Under the pieces are notes generated by a model. The model saw only the letters and a program-made list of their open reading frames with translations, ran no database searches and was not told where the DNA came from. Shown piece by piece: positions 17,026 to 24,488 of a DNA stretch of 52,175 bases. The stretch comes from Viridibacillus soli (GTDB lineage Bacteria; Bacillota; Bacilli; Bacillales_A; Planococcaceae), in NCBI RefSeq assembly GCF_016612995.1, contig NZ_JAEOAH010000045.1:1-52175 (forward strand), read 5' to 3'. Each line of letters opens with the position of its first letter. Positions within the stretch are counted from its first letter, which is position 1. The position numbers and the translations under genes are program-made.

Positions 17026-17430
17026 ATCTTAAATGCTGAAGCGGCCCGCTCAGCCCCGACAAGCACTGGACGGCTCGAATCAAAGGCGCTTTTTGCCTTT
17101 GACCGAGAGACTGAAGTGACCTCGAGGGGCTGGCCGCTGAAGCTGGATATCTTGATTAAATGCTGAAGGCGCTCGTACAGCGGCGAGGTCGTTGGCAGGC
17201 GGAAACCAAAGTCGCTCTTTGACTTTGAGCGCCCGACTGAAACGACCCGAGCCGTTAGCGCCTGAAGCTGGATATCTTAAATGCTGAAGCGGCCCGCTTA
17301 GCCCCGACAAGCACTGGAAGGCTCGAATCAAAGGCGCTTTTTGCCTTTGACCGAGAGACTGAAGTGACCTCGAGGGGCTGGCCGCTGAAGCTGGATATCT
17401 ATCTTAATGCTGAAGGCGCCTTACAAAAAT
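17026..17430 (+). repeat. Three tandem structured ~125-nt repeat units
   Basis: Three units follow head to tail: A (about 17026-17153), B (17154-17275) and A again (17276-17402), then the head of a fourth. The two A units are nearly identical. Central hairpins are CAAAGGC/GCCTTTG in A and CAAAGTC/GACTTTG in B. Outer arms are AGCGGCC/GGCCGCT in A and GGCGCT/AGCGCC in B. Each unit begins near TTAAATGCTGAAG and ends near CTGAAGCTGGATATCTT. They fill the DNA between the leader terminator and the GTPase gene; no protein is encoded. Confidence 0.9.
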
Positions 17431-17480
17431 ACAGTCGCCTCAGCTCAATATCTCTACACACACAATAGGAGGATTTAAAA

Positions 17481-18563
17481 ATGACAAAATTACAAGATTT
17501 CGGTTGGAATTCAGCTTGGCAAGATCAATATAAAATTGCACAAGCTTCAAATAAATTAGCGAAAACAATTCCCGGACGTGTATTACTAGAACATAAGCAC
17601 TCATACCGTGTCATCACGGAACAAGGAGAATGGCTTTCTAGTCCTTCTGGAAGCTTCCAACATACCGCTTTTGAACGACGTGATTTCCCTGCAGTTGGTG
17701 ATTGGGTGTTAGTTGAACAAATGCCTGGTGAAGAAAAAGCAATTATTCATGCTGTATTGCCACGCACTTCCTTGTTCTCTCGTAAAGTCGCAGGGGCAAC
17801 TACTGTGGAGCAATTAATCGCAGTCAACGTTGACATCGTCTTTTTAATTATGAGCTTGAACTTAGATTTTAATCTTCGAAGATTAGAGCGCTATTTAATC
17901 GCAGCTTGGGACTCTGGTGCTACTCCAATCATCGTTTTAACGAAAAAAGATTTATGTGAAGATGTAACACCATTCATTAAAGAGGCAGAATCAGTTGCCT
18001 TTGGTGTACCTATTTACACAGTGAGTAGTTTTACTGGTGATGGCATTACAGAACTTCAACAATTACTTGTGGATGGTAAGACTGCCGCACTTTTAGGCTC
18101 ATCAGGAGTTGGCAAATCGTCATTAACAAATGCATTATGTGGCACTGAAGTTATGTACGTGCAAGAAGTACGCGAGGATGATGATAAAGGGCGCCATACA
18201 ACGACACACCGTGAATTATTTAAAATCCCTGGTGGTGGCTTACTAATCGACACGCCTGGCATGCGTGAATTTCAACTATGGGATCAAAGTGAAAGCTTAG
18301 ATAGTAGCTTCAAGGATATTGAAGAATTGGCAGCGCACTGTCGCTTTAGAGATTGCGAGCATAAGCGTGAACCTGGATGTGCCGTACAAAATAGTATTCA
18401 AGAGGGTACGCTCATACGCGAGCGTTACAATAGCTATGTTAAGCTTAAGCGTGAATTGGCCTATATAGAACGAAAGGCAAACGCACAAGCACAAATTACT
18501 GAACGGAATAAATGGAAGCAGGTTTCAAAAACCTTACGCCAAAAACCACAGAAAAAACGTTAA
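17481..18563 (+). CDS. rsgA: RsgA/YjeQ-type circularly permuted GTPase
   Basis: 360 residues with AGGAGG before the ATG. An OB-fold domain (about 30-105) precedes the permuted GTPase: TKKD (G4) comes before GSSGVGKSSL (G1), and DTPGM (G3) follows. The C-terminal zinc motif is visible as CRFRDCEHKREPGC. The family assists late 30S maturation and is stimulated by the ribosome. Bacillus-type genomes often carry two copies, one beside the stk/rpe genes; this one stands alone and may be the second paralogue. It is monocistronic and possibly under the upstream attenuator. Confidence 0.85.
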   Translation: MTKLQDFGWNSAWQDQYKIAQASNKLAKTIPGRVLLEHKHSYRVITEQGEWLSSPSGSFQHTAFERRDFPAVGDWVLVEQMPGEEKAIIHAVLPRTSLFSRKVAGATTVEQLIAVNVDIVFLIMSLNLDFNLRRLERYLIAAWDSGATPIIVLTKKDLCEDVTPFIKEAESVAFGVPIYTVSSFTGDGITELQQLLVDGKTAALLGSSGVGKSSLTNALCGTEVMYVQEVREDDDKGRHTTTHRELFKIPGGGLLIDTPGMREFQLWDQSESLDSSFKDIEELAAHCRFRDCEHKREPGCAVQNSIQEGTLIRERYNSYVKLKRELAYIERKANAQAQITERNKWKQVSKTLRQKPQKKR

Positions 18564-18610
18564 AAAAGCTGTCCCTTCAGTCATATTAATGACTACGGGA
18601 CAGCTTTTCT
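18564..18610. terminator. Bidirectional terminator between rsgA and yhcZ
   Basis: AAAAGCTGTCCC (18564-18575) pairs with GGGACAGCTTTT (18597-18608) around an inner AGTCAT/ATGACT stem, with A-rich and T-rich flanks. It serves both convergent genes. Confidence 0.85.
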
Positions 18611-18611
18611 T

Positions 18612-19259
18612 CTATTGCTCACTCGATGCAGTTAAACCATGTTTCACTGCATAAAGTGCCGCTTGCGTACGATCTTGCACTTCCAGTTTCGAGAAAATAT
18701 TCGATATATGTGTCTTCACTGTTTTTTCTGTAACAAAAAGTGAAGATGCAATTTCGCGATTACTTTTGCCCTTCGTTAACTCAGCCAGTACATCACGTTC
18801 ACGAGGCGTCAGAGGGTGCTTCATATGCGGCAAATCCTCCTGCATCTCGCGACTTTTAATAAGCTGAGTCGTCGCTTGTGGATGCAATGTATTCTCCCCT
18901 GCCATTATTCTTCGGATGGATGTCACAAGCTCATCTGGTTCGATATCTTTCAATTGGTAGCCAGCAGCTCCTGCTTCAATTGCTGGGATGACATGATCAC
19001 TATCTGAAAAGCTCGTTAGCATTAACACATGTATGTTGGGGAATTTCGCCTTAATACGTTTTGTCGCTTGAATGCCATCCAATTCAGGCATAACTAAATC
19101 CATTAAAACGATATCTGGATTTAATTCATTCGTTAACTCAACTGCTTCCTTACCATTTTGAGCCTCACCAACAACTTCAATATCCTTTTGTGTTTTTAAG
19201 AAAAATAATAATCCTCTTCTCACAACATGGTGATCATCTGCGATTAATACTCTAATCAT
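18612..19259 (-). CDS. yhcZ: LuxR-family response regulator, YhcZ-like
   Basis: 215 residues. The receiver domain has the acidic pair (ADDHH), the phosphoacceptor Asp in IVLMDLVMP, the switch Thr/Ser in MLTSFSD and Lys in LKD. A LuxR/NarL-type helix-turn-helix follows (LTPRERDVLAELTKGKSNRE, then VTEKTVKTHISNIFSKL). Similarity to B. subtilis YhcZ is strong along the length, and the kinase gene adjoins, 12 bases upstream. It should bind DNA when phosphorylated by the partner; targets are not known here. Confidence 0.88.
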   Translation of the reverse strand: MIRVLIADDHHVVRRGLLFFLKTQKDIEVVGEAQNGKEAVELTNELNPDIVLMDLVMPELDGIQATKRIKAKFPNIHVLMLTSFSDSDHVIPAIEAGAAGYQLKDIEPDELVTSIRRIMAGENTLHPQATTQLIKSREMQEDLPHMKHPLTPRERDVLAELTKGKSNREIASSLFVTEKTVKTHISNIFSKLEVQDRTQAALYAVKHGLTASSEQ

Positions 19260-19271
19260 CGTAATCCCCCC

Positions 19272-20387
19272 TTAATAAGGTAGACGGATTAAAATTTCCG
19301 TTCCTCTTCCAAGATTGCTCACCCAATCAACCTTGCCACTTAGCGCCTTCGCTCGATCTCGCATGCTCTGCAATCCAATCGATGGCAAATTAACAAGTGA
19401 GTCCACCTGGAATCCTCTACCTTCATCTTTAATAACTAACAACACATCAGTTTGGGTAATAATGATATAAATTTCTGCATTCTTAACACCCGAATGCTTG
19501 CGTACATTATTTAGCGCTTCCTGTGTAATACGGAATAGCGTTTCTTCAATACGAGAAGGCAGTTTTAAAACACCCGAGACATTAACAGAAAGTTGAATGC
19601 CCAGCATCTCTGCATAGCCTTTAATAGCCTCCATTAAGCCACTTTCTAACCCTTTAGGTCGCAGTTGCCAAATTAATGCGCGCATCTCTGTTAAAGCTTC
19701 TTGCGTTAAATTCTGAATTTCCTTAAACGTTTCCTTCATTTCAGGTTGCTCAGCCATTTCAATTCCAGCACGAGACGTCAATGTAACAGAAAACAACAAC
19801 TGATTTACTGAATCATGTAAATCTCTTGCCAACCGATTTCGTTCTTGTACAAGCGCCATTTCCTGCTCTTGTTTTGTTAACAAAATCCGTTTAATAGCCG
19901 ACCCCATTTGGAAGGCCACGGATTCTAAAAGTGCTAATTCATCATCCGTAAAACTGACGGTATTTGGCGTTGCTACATTTAATAGCCCAAAACGCTCTTG
20001 TCCAGATTGCAAAGGCACTGTTGCATGATGTGTAATACCTCCATCACCTTCTAACTCAGCAGCATTGGCACTTTCAATACGCTGACATTCAATAATGTTA
20101 GACGCTTTTTTTAGCTCATTATTACGATATTTTGATAAGCACCAGCAACCACCTTTTTCTAGAAAATGACATTGATTATGCTTCAAAGCTTGCGGTAAAT
20201 TATCATGCGCAATGAGTTCATGTTTCCCTTTATTAGTAATAAAGAATATCCAGCCCGTTTCAAAATTCGTACCTGCTAAAAACTTTCGCAGTGCACCTTG
20301 GAGCATTGCTTGAATCTCAGTTTCTTCGTTCAATAGCTCGGCAATTTCCTTCAGCAAGCTAATATTAGAATGATCATTTGGCTGCAA
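19272..20387 (-). CDS. yhcY: GAF-domain sensor histidine kinase, YhcY-like
   Basis: 371 residues from a TTG start with GGAGG seven bases upstream. There is no transmembrane segment. A GAF domain spans about 20-165. The HisKA_3 motif carries the phospho-His in ARDLHDSVNQ, and the ATPase domain has EALNNVRKHS (N box) and DEGRGF (G box). It phosphorylates the response regulator encoded next. A cluster of Cys and His in the GAF domain (QCHFLEKGGCWC) could hold a metal or sense redox, which is inference. Confidence 0.88.
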   Translation of the reverse strand: MQPNDHSNISLLKEIAELLNEETEIQAMLQGALRKFLAGTNFETGWIFFITNKGKHELIAHDNLPQALKHNQCHFLEKGGCWCLSKYRNNELKKASNIIECQRIESANAAELEGDGGITHHATVPLQSGQERFGLLNVATPNTVSFTDDELALLESVAFQMGSAIKRILLTKQEQEMALVQERNRLARDLHDSVNQLLFSVTLTSRAGIEMAEQPEMKETFKEIQNLTQEALTEMRALIWQLRPKGLESGLMEAIKGYAEMLGIQLSVNVSGVLKLPSRIEETLFRITQEALNNVRKHSGVKNAEIYIIITQTDVLLVIKDEGRGFQVDSLVNLPSIGLQSMRDRAKALSGKVDWVSNLGRGTEILIRLPY

Positions 20388-20630
20388 GTAACTGCCTCCA
20401 TTCTATTTTATCCATAAATATATTGTACCTATTATCATACCACTGCCTGTCATACATTCGCATGAAATAGCCCTCATTCTTTTGACTGAGAGTTTAGAGA
20501 ACGGAGCGTTCGTTTACATCCGATAACGCTTGCGAAACCAACGTGAAATCGCTCTTTGACTTCCCATGAAGATTCCCTCGGTGAGAGCGCTCGTAACTAG
20601 ATGTAGCCTTGCACTATGTTATCCACAATG

Positions 20631-20897
20631 CTAGATTTTATAATCCCCTATACATACGGGGTCATAAATTTTATGAGGAGCTACATATTCTCGCGGTGAC
20701 ATTTCATCCGCATGTTTATGAAACTTTGGTATACGCCCCTGGGTAATAGTAGATTTTAGATTAAATTGACGTGCTAAATCTTTTCGTGCATCATAAAGAC
20801 CTTGTACAACTTTCATACTGCGATAATCTGGATTTACCATGACCTCTATTCCGTATAAATTATACCTATTTTTTGTTATAGTTGGTAATATACCCAT
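20631..20897 (-). pseudogene. Fragment of a YhcX-type GNAT/nitrilase protein
   Basis: 88 codons whose sequence (NRYNLYGIEVMVNPDYRSMK, KFHKHADEMSPREYV, KIYDPV) matches the inner part of the N-terminal acetyltransferase domain of YhcX-like amidohydrolases, which are about 510 residues long. A stop lies just upstream of the ATG, and the frame ends soon after KIYDPV where the intact protein would continue. There is no ribosome site. It appears to be the relic of a gene that once neighboured yhcYZ. The 20388-20630 gap holds only a weak, degenerate relative of the structured repeat. Confidence 0.6.
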
Positions 20898-21057
20898 TAT
20901 CAGTTACACCAGATCTTGTATGGCGGTCATCATATTCATAAAAGTAAATTCCTTATTTTTATTATAGAGAAGTTTAAGTCAAGGTTAAATTATTTTACTT
21001 ATATTATCATTCCCTCTATAATCTATAGGTAAATACTGTATTAACAGGAGATATATT

Positions 21058-21483
21058 ATGACAAAAAAAATTGAAAATAGTTTGCTATTCATATGGGTTG
21101 TTTCATTCGTCGCAATGCTAGGCTCCTTGTATTTTTCGGAAATCCAACAATATGAGCCTTGTAAGCTATGTTGGTACCAACGTATTTTAATGTATCCAAT
21201 TGTCATCATCACAACAGTTGCATATATTCAAAAAAATGCACGTATTGCTGTAACAACAGCTGTTTTCGCCATTATCGGTGGTTGCATTTCTATCTATCAT
21301 TACGGTATTCAAAAATTCGAATTTTTAAGTAGTTCCGCAACTACATGTGGCCGCGTACCTTGTACTGGTGATTACATTAATTGGCTTGGATTCATCACCA
21401 TCCCATTCCTTGCATTAATAGCATTCGTATTAATTGCTGGAGCAAGCTTTTACTTATTAAAAGCATCTAAGGAGGAACAATAA
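21058..21483 (+). CDS. bdbC: Disulfide bond formation protein, BdbC/DsbB-like
   Basis: 141 residues with four transmembrane helices. Two redox pairs are visible: Cys35-Cys38 (CKLCW) in the first outer loop and Cys97/Cys102 (TTCGRVPC) in the second. The family reoxidises an extracytoplasmic thiol oxidase and passes electrons to quinone. AGGAG lies seven bases before the ATG. The thioredoxin-like gene that follows begins at the base after the stop, so the two form an oxidase pair like BdbC/BdbD. Confidence 0.92.
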   Translation: MTKKIENSLLFIWVVSFVAMLGSLYFSEIQQYEPCKLCWYQRILMYPIVIITTVAYIQKNARIAVTTAVFAIIGGCISIYHYGIQKFEFLSSSATTCGRVPCTGDYINWLGFITIPFLALIAFVLIAGASFYLLKASKEEQ

Positions 21484-21960
21484 TTGAAAAAGCTATTAAT
21501 CATTGCCAGCGTCATCGTTGTACTATTCGGATTAATCTTCTTCTTAAACAATCAAAGTAATAAAGCAAAATTAGCAACCAATCCTTATGACATTGACAAA
21601 GACAATATAAAACAATCAACCATCAATTTATTAACTGACGAGAACTATCAAAATATTATCACACCTACAAATCTTGAGAAAAAGCTATCTAAAGGTGATT
21701 CGGCCGTGGTATACTTCTTCAGTCCAGAGTGTATACACTGTAAACAAGCAACACCAAAATTAATGCCTGTTGCAAAAGATTTAGGCGTGCATATCGATCA
21801 AGTAAACTTGCTTGAATACGATGTGGGGGACAAGTACAATATTGAAGGTACACCAACACTTGCTTACTTCAAAGATGGTAAAGAAGTGAACCGCATGTCA
21901 GGTGACGCAGATAAGGCTACTTTCAAAGCCTTTTTAAAACAGACCAATCTCGCGAAATAA
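21484..21960 (+). CDS. Membrane-anchored thioredoxin-like thiol oxidase
   Basis: 158 residues from TTG at 21484 with AAGGAGG nine bases upstream, immediately after the bdbC stop. One N-terminal membrane anchor, then a thioredoxin fold with the active site CIHC (Cys83, Cys86) and cis-proline GTPT. Placement makes it the likely partner of BdbC in making disulfides in exported proteins. A strong terminator follows. It is much shorter than B. subtilis BdbD, so I leave the symbol empty. Confidence 0.85.
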   Translation: MKKLLIIASVIVVLFGLIFFLNNQSNKAKLATNPYDIDKDNIKQSTINLLTDENYQNIITPTNLEKKLSKGDSAVVYFFSPECIHCKQATPKLMPVAKDLGVHIDQVNLLEYDVGDKYNIEGTPTLAYFKDGKEVNRMSGDADKATFKAFLKQTNLAK

Positions 21961-21970
21961 TACAACTAAA

Positions 21971-22008
21971 AAGGATTATGTTGTATAAACAACATAATCC
22001 TTCTTTTA
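21971..22008 (+). terminator. Terminator of the bdbC operon
   Basis: A 14-bp perfect stem (AAGGATTATGTTGT, ACAACATAATCCTT) with a four-base loop, then CTTTTATT. It lies just before the ribosome site of the pseudouridine synthase gene. Confidence 0.88.
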
Positions 22009-22022
22009 TTGGAGGAATACTG

Positions 22023-22868
22023 ATGAAACAATCATGGACTTACTCAATTCAACAAGAAGGCCAAACAATCGATGAACTACTACGTGACCAATGGAAGCTC
22101 GGCAAAAAAACAGTACACGAACTACGTATGACAAAAGCCATTTCAGATACAAACGGCGAACTTTTACAATGGAAGCTCCCTCGTACAAAAGGTACAGAAA
22201 TTGTGGTGACATTAGATGTTCCTGAATCTTCTTATGAAGCAACTTTAGATTGTGACGTAAAAGTAATATATGAAGATCAAGATTGCCTAATCGTCTCTAA
22301 ACCAAAGGGCATGGCAACACATCCAAATGATGTATGGGACCGTGACACATGTATGAATCATGTGATGAAATATGTCCAAGACCAAGGCGGCGTTTATGCA
22401 GAGCATGCTCACAGACTTGACCAAGGTACATCTGGATTATTACTAGTAGCTAAACATCCAATAGCTAAATCAATTTTTGACCGCTTGTTAGAAGAGAAAA
22501 AAATTGTCCGCGTCTATGAAGCTGAAGTACAAGGTCATATGAAGGAACGTCAAGGGACGATTCGAGGCCCGATCGCCAAAGATCGTCACCACGGTACTCG
22601 CCGACGCGTTTCACCTGAAGGGCAAATGGCTATTACGAATTTCGAAGTTGTACGCCATTTGGAACATTCAACAGTAGTCAATCTTGTATTAGAAACTGGA
22701 CGCACACACCAAATCCGTGTCCATCTTGCATATATCGGTCACCCAATTGTTGGTGACACTTTATATGATGCTAGAGAAACCGCATCTGGTGACTATTCAC
22801 TTCATGCAAGAAAACTAAAATTCATCCATCCATTCACAGGCACAAGAATGGAAATCCTTGATAAATAA
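22023..22868 (+). CDS. RluA-family RNA pseudouridine synthase
   Basis: 281 residues from the ATG at 22023 (GGAGG upstream); a longer in-frame start at 21978 would lie inside the terminator. The catalytic motif AHRLDQGTSGLLL contains the essential Asp. An upstream DELLRDQW segment and later GRTHQIRVHLAYIGHPIVGD complete the family fingerprint. It converts specific uridines of rRNA or tRNA to pseudouridine; the target cannot be told. YhcT of B. subtilis is the likely counterpart, which would fit the other yhc genes nearby. Confidence 0.85.
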   Translation: MKQSWTYSIQQEGQTIDELLRDQWKLGKKTVHELRMTKAISDTNGELLQWKLPRTKGTEIVVTLDVPESSYEATLDCDVKVIYEDQDCLIVSKPKGMATHPNDVWDRDTCMNHVMKYVQDQGGVYAEHAHRLDQGTSGLLLVAKHPIAKSIFDRLLEEKKIVRVYEAEVQGHMKERQGTIRGPIAKDRHHGTRRRVSPEGQMAITNFEVVRHLEHSTVVNLVLETGRTHQIRVHLAYIGHPIVGDTLYDARETASGDYSLHARKLKFIHPFTGTRMEILDK

Positions 22869-22877
22869 TTAAATCCG

Positions 22878-22916
22878 AAAAGCCTCCTTCACACTTAAAA
22901 GTGAAGGAGGCTTTTG
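22878..22916. terminator. Terminator after the pseudouridine synthase gene
   Basis: A 15-bp perfect stem, AAAAGCCTCCTTCAC with GTGAAGGAGGCTTTT, loop of eight bases. Confidence 0.88.
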
Positions 22917-23033
22917 CATTAAATACTACCAAAAATTTAACCGCAAAGGAGCATGATGATTAGGGTAAATAAAACAATGATCGCAACTGCCCTGCAATTA
23001 GAAATTGTATTGATGTTTATTTGGCTTACTTTG

Positions 23034-23348
23034 GAGCTTTGGAGCTTGGCTTCGTTGACTCAGAGCTTAGCTTCGTTGACTCAGAGCTCGGCTTCGTTGA
23101 CTCAGAGCTCGGCCTCGATGATTCAGAGCTCGGCTTCGTTGACTCTGAGCTCAGCTTCGATGACTCAGGGCTTGGCTTCGTTGACTCAGAGCTCGGCTTC
23201 GATGACTCAGGGCTTGGCTTCGTTGACTCTGAGCTCAGCTTCGATGACTCAGAGCTTGGCTTCGTTGACTCTGAGCTCAGCTTTGTTGACTCTGAGCTTG
23301 GCTTCGATGACTCAGGGCTCGGCTTCGTTGACTCAGGGCTTTTCTTTT
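23034..23348. repeat. Tandem array of 21-bp units
   Basis: About 14.5 copies of a 21-bp unit, consensus TTGACTCAGAGCTCGGCTTCG, with TGACTC (once TGATTC) recurring every 21 bp from 23055 to 23328. Variants alternate GTT/GAT before the hexamer and CAG/CTG after it. Because 21 is a multiple of three and the unit lacks stops, several frames are open on both strands (for instance a Ser/Thr/Pro/Lys repeat on the minus strand). No convincing ribosome site or domain supports translation. It shares its unit with the 194-430 array and, like it, joins a head of the structured repeat. Confidence 0.92.
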
Positions 23349-23354
23349 GCCACT

Positions 23355-23502
23355 CGGGCCGCTTCAGCATTTAATCATGATATCCAGCTTCAGGCGCTAA
23401 CGGCTCGAGGTCGTTTCCGTTCTCTCGGTCAAAGTCTGTAAAGATGACTTTGATTCGAGAACTACAACGCTTGTCGCCGTTGAACAAGCGCCTTCAGCAT
23501 TT
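23355..23502 (-). repeat. Structured ~125-nt repeat, inverted copy, with a partial head
   Basis: Read on the minus strand, a full unit runs from TTAAATGCTGAAGGCGC at 23502 to CTGGATATCATG near 23378. The hairpin is CAAAGTC (minus strand 23452-23446) with GACTTTG (23436-23430), inside a CTCG/CGAG clamp. A second unit head (23375-23355) then enters the 21-bp array. The first bases of the unit supply the stop codon of the aldo/keto reductase gene. Confidence 0.85.
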
Positions 23503-24328
23503 AAAATTTAAAATGGTCCGGGTGCGAGCCTGTTCTTTCGTCTTTGTTTAGTGCGTCGATTTGTTTCATGTCTTCGGTTGTTAATTCGAAGTCGAATACT
23601 TGTGCGTTTTCTTCAATGCGACTTGGTGTTACTGATTTAGGAATAACGATGTTGTCGCTTTGTAAATGCCAACGGATAATTACTTGTGCGATTGATTTAC
23701 TGTATTTTTGACCAATACTTGCGATAACTGCATCTTCTAAAACTTTTCCTCTACCTAATGGCGACCATGCTGTTACAGTAATGTCGTTTGCTTTGCAGAA
23801 GTCTAGTAACTCCACTTGTGTTAAGTAAGGATGTAATTCTATTTGGTTTACCATTGGTTTGATATTAGCTTGTACAAAAATTTCTTCTAAATGATGAATT
23901 TGGTGGTTAGATACACCTGTAGCACGAATTAGCTTTTCATCATAAAGACGTTCAATTGCGCGATATGTGTCTTTAAATTTTTCTGGTACAGCCCAGTGAG
24001 TTAAATATAAATCTAAATAATCCATATCTAATGTTTTTAAAGAAGTTTCGAAAGCACGTAATGTTTCGTCATAGCCTTGGTCTGTGTTCCAAACTTTTGA
24101 GGTGATGAAAAGGTCTTCACGTTTAACACTAGACGCTTTAACTGCTTCGCCTACCTCTTTTTCATTTTTGTATATTGCCGCTGTGTCTATAGCGATATAG
24201 CCTGCATCAATTGCAGTCGTCAAAGCTTGAAGAGCCTCGTCACGATCTGTCATTTTGAAAACACCTAGTCCAAAGCGTGGCATTTCCACTTCGTTATGTA
24301 AAGTTTTTGTAGATGTAATATTCAACAT
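23501..24328 (-). CDS. Aldo/keto reductase
   Basis: 275 residues from ATG at 24328, which has AAGGAG nine bases upstream; longer in-frame reading to 24418 has none. The tetrad is visible: Asp and Tyr in IDTAAIYKNE, Lys in FITSKVW, His in LTHWAV. The C-terminal IPKSVTPSRI binds NADPH. Length and motifs fit the YtbE/YvgN group that reduces glyoxals and other carbonyls. The stop codon is the first TAA of a structured repeat unit, so the repeat forms the immediate 3' untranslated region. Confidence 0.9.
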   Translation of the reverse strand: MLNITSTKTLHNEVEMPRFGLGVFKMTDRDEALQALTTAIDAGYIAIDTAAIYKNEKEVGEAVKASSVKREDLFITSKVWNTDQGYDETLRAFETSLKTLDMDYLDLYLTHWAVPEKFKDTYRAIERLYDEKLIRATGVSNHQIHHLEEIFVQANIKPMVNQIELHPYLTQVELLDFCKANDITVTAWSPLGRGKVLEDAVIASIGQKYSKSIAQVIIRWHLQSDNIVIPKSVTPSRIEENAQVFDFELTTEDMKQIDALNKDERTGSHPDHFKF

Positions 24329-24488
24329 TGAGCAAAACTCCTTCCAATTGGATAATTTTATTATACAAATGAAATCAAATAATTTCGAGAATAATGACTT
24401 TGGGGAAAAGGGTTGCATTCATCACTATAAACGAATAATATATTCAATGTTGTTAAAATTGTTCGTGTTTAAGAAAGAGGGTATTGAA

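Noticed and set aside
20500..20600. A further copy of the structured repeat
   Set aside because: Only a short stretch (ATCGCTCTTTGACTT) resembles the unit and the pairing arms are not preserved; at most a degenerate relic.
22953..23441. A 162-codon plus-strand frame and several other long frames across the 21-bp array
   Set aside because: The unit length is a multiple of three and lacks stops, so several frames are open by construction on both strands. Ribosome-site spacing is poor, and the related array at 194-430 has stops.
24329..24418. Longer start for the aldo/keto reductase
   Set aside because: The extension has no ribosome site, while ATG at 24328 has AAGGAG at good spacing and matches family length.
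24330..24488. Purine riboswitch upstream of the purine permease
   Set aside because: The conserved core sequences of the purine aptamer are absent and no terminator or sequestering hairpin is visible.
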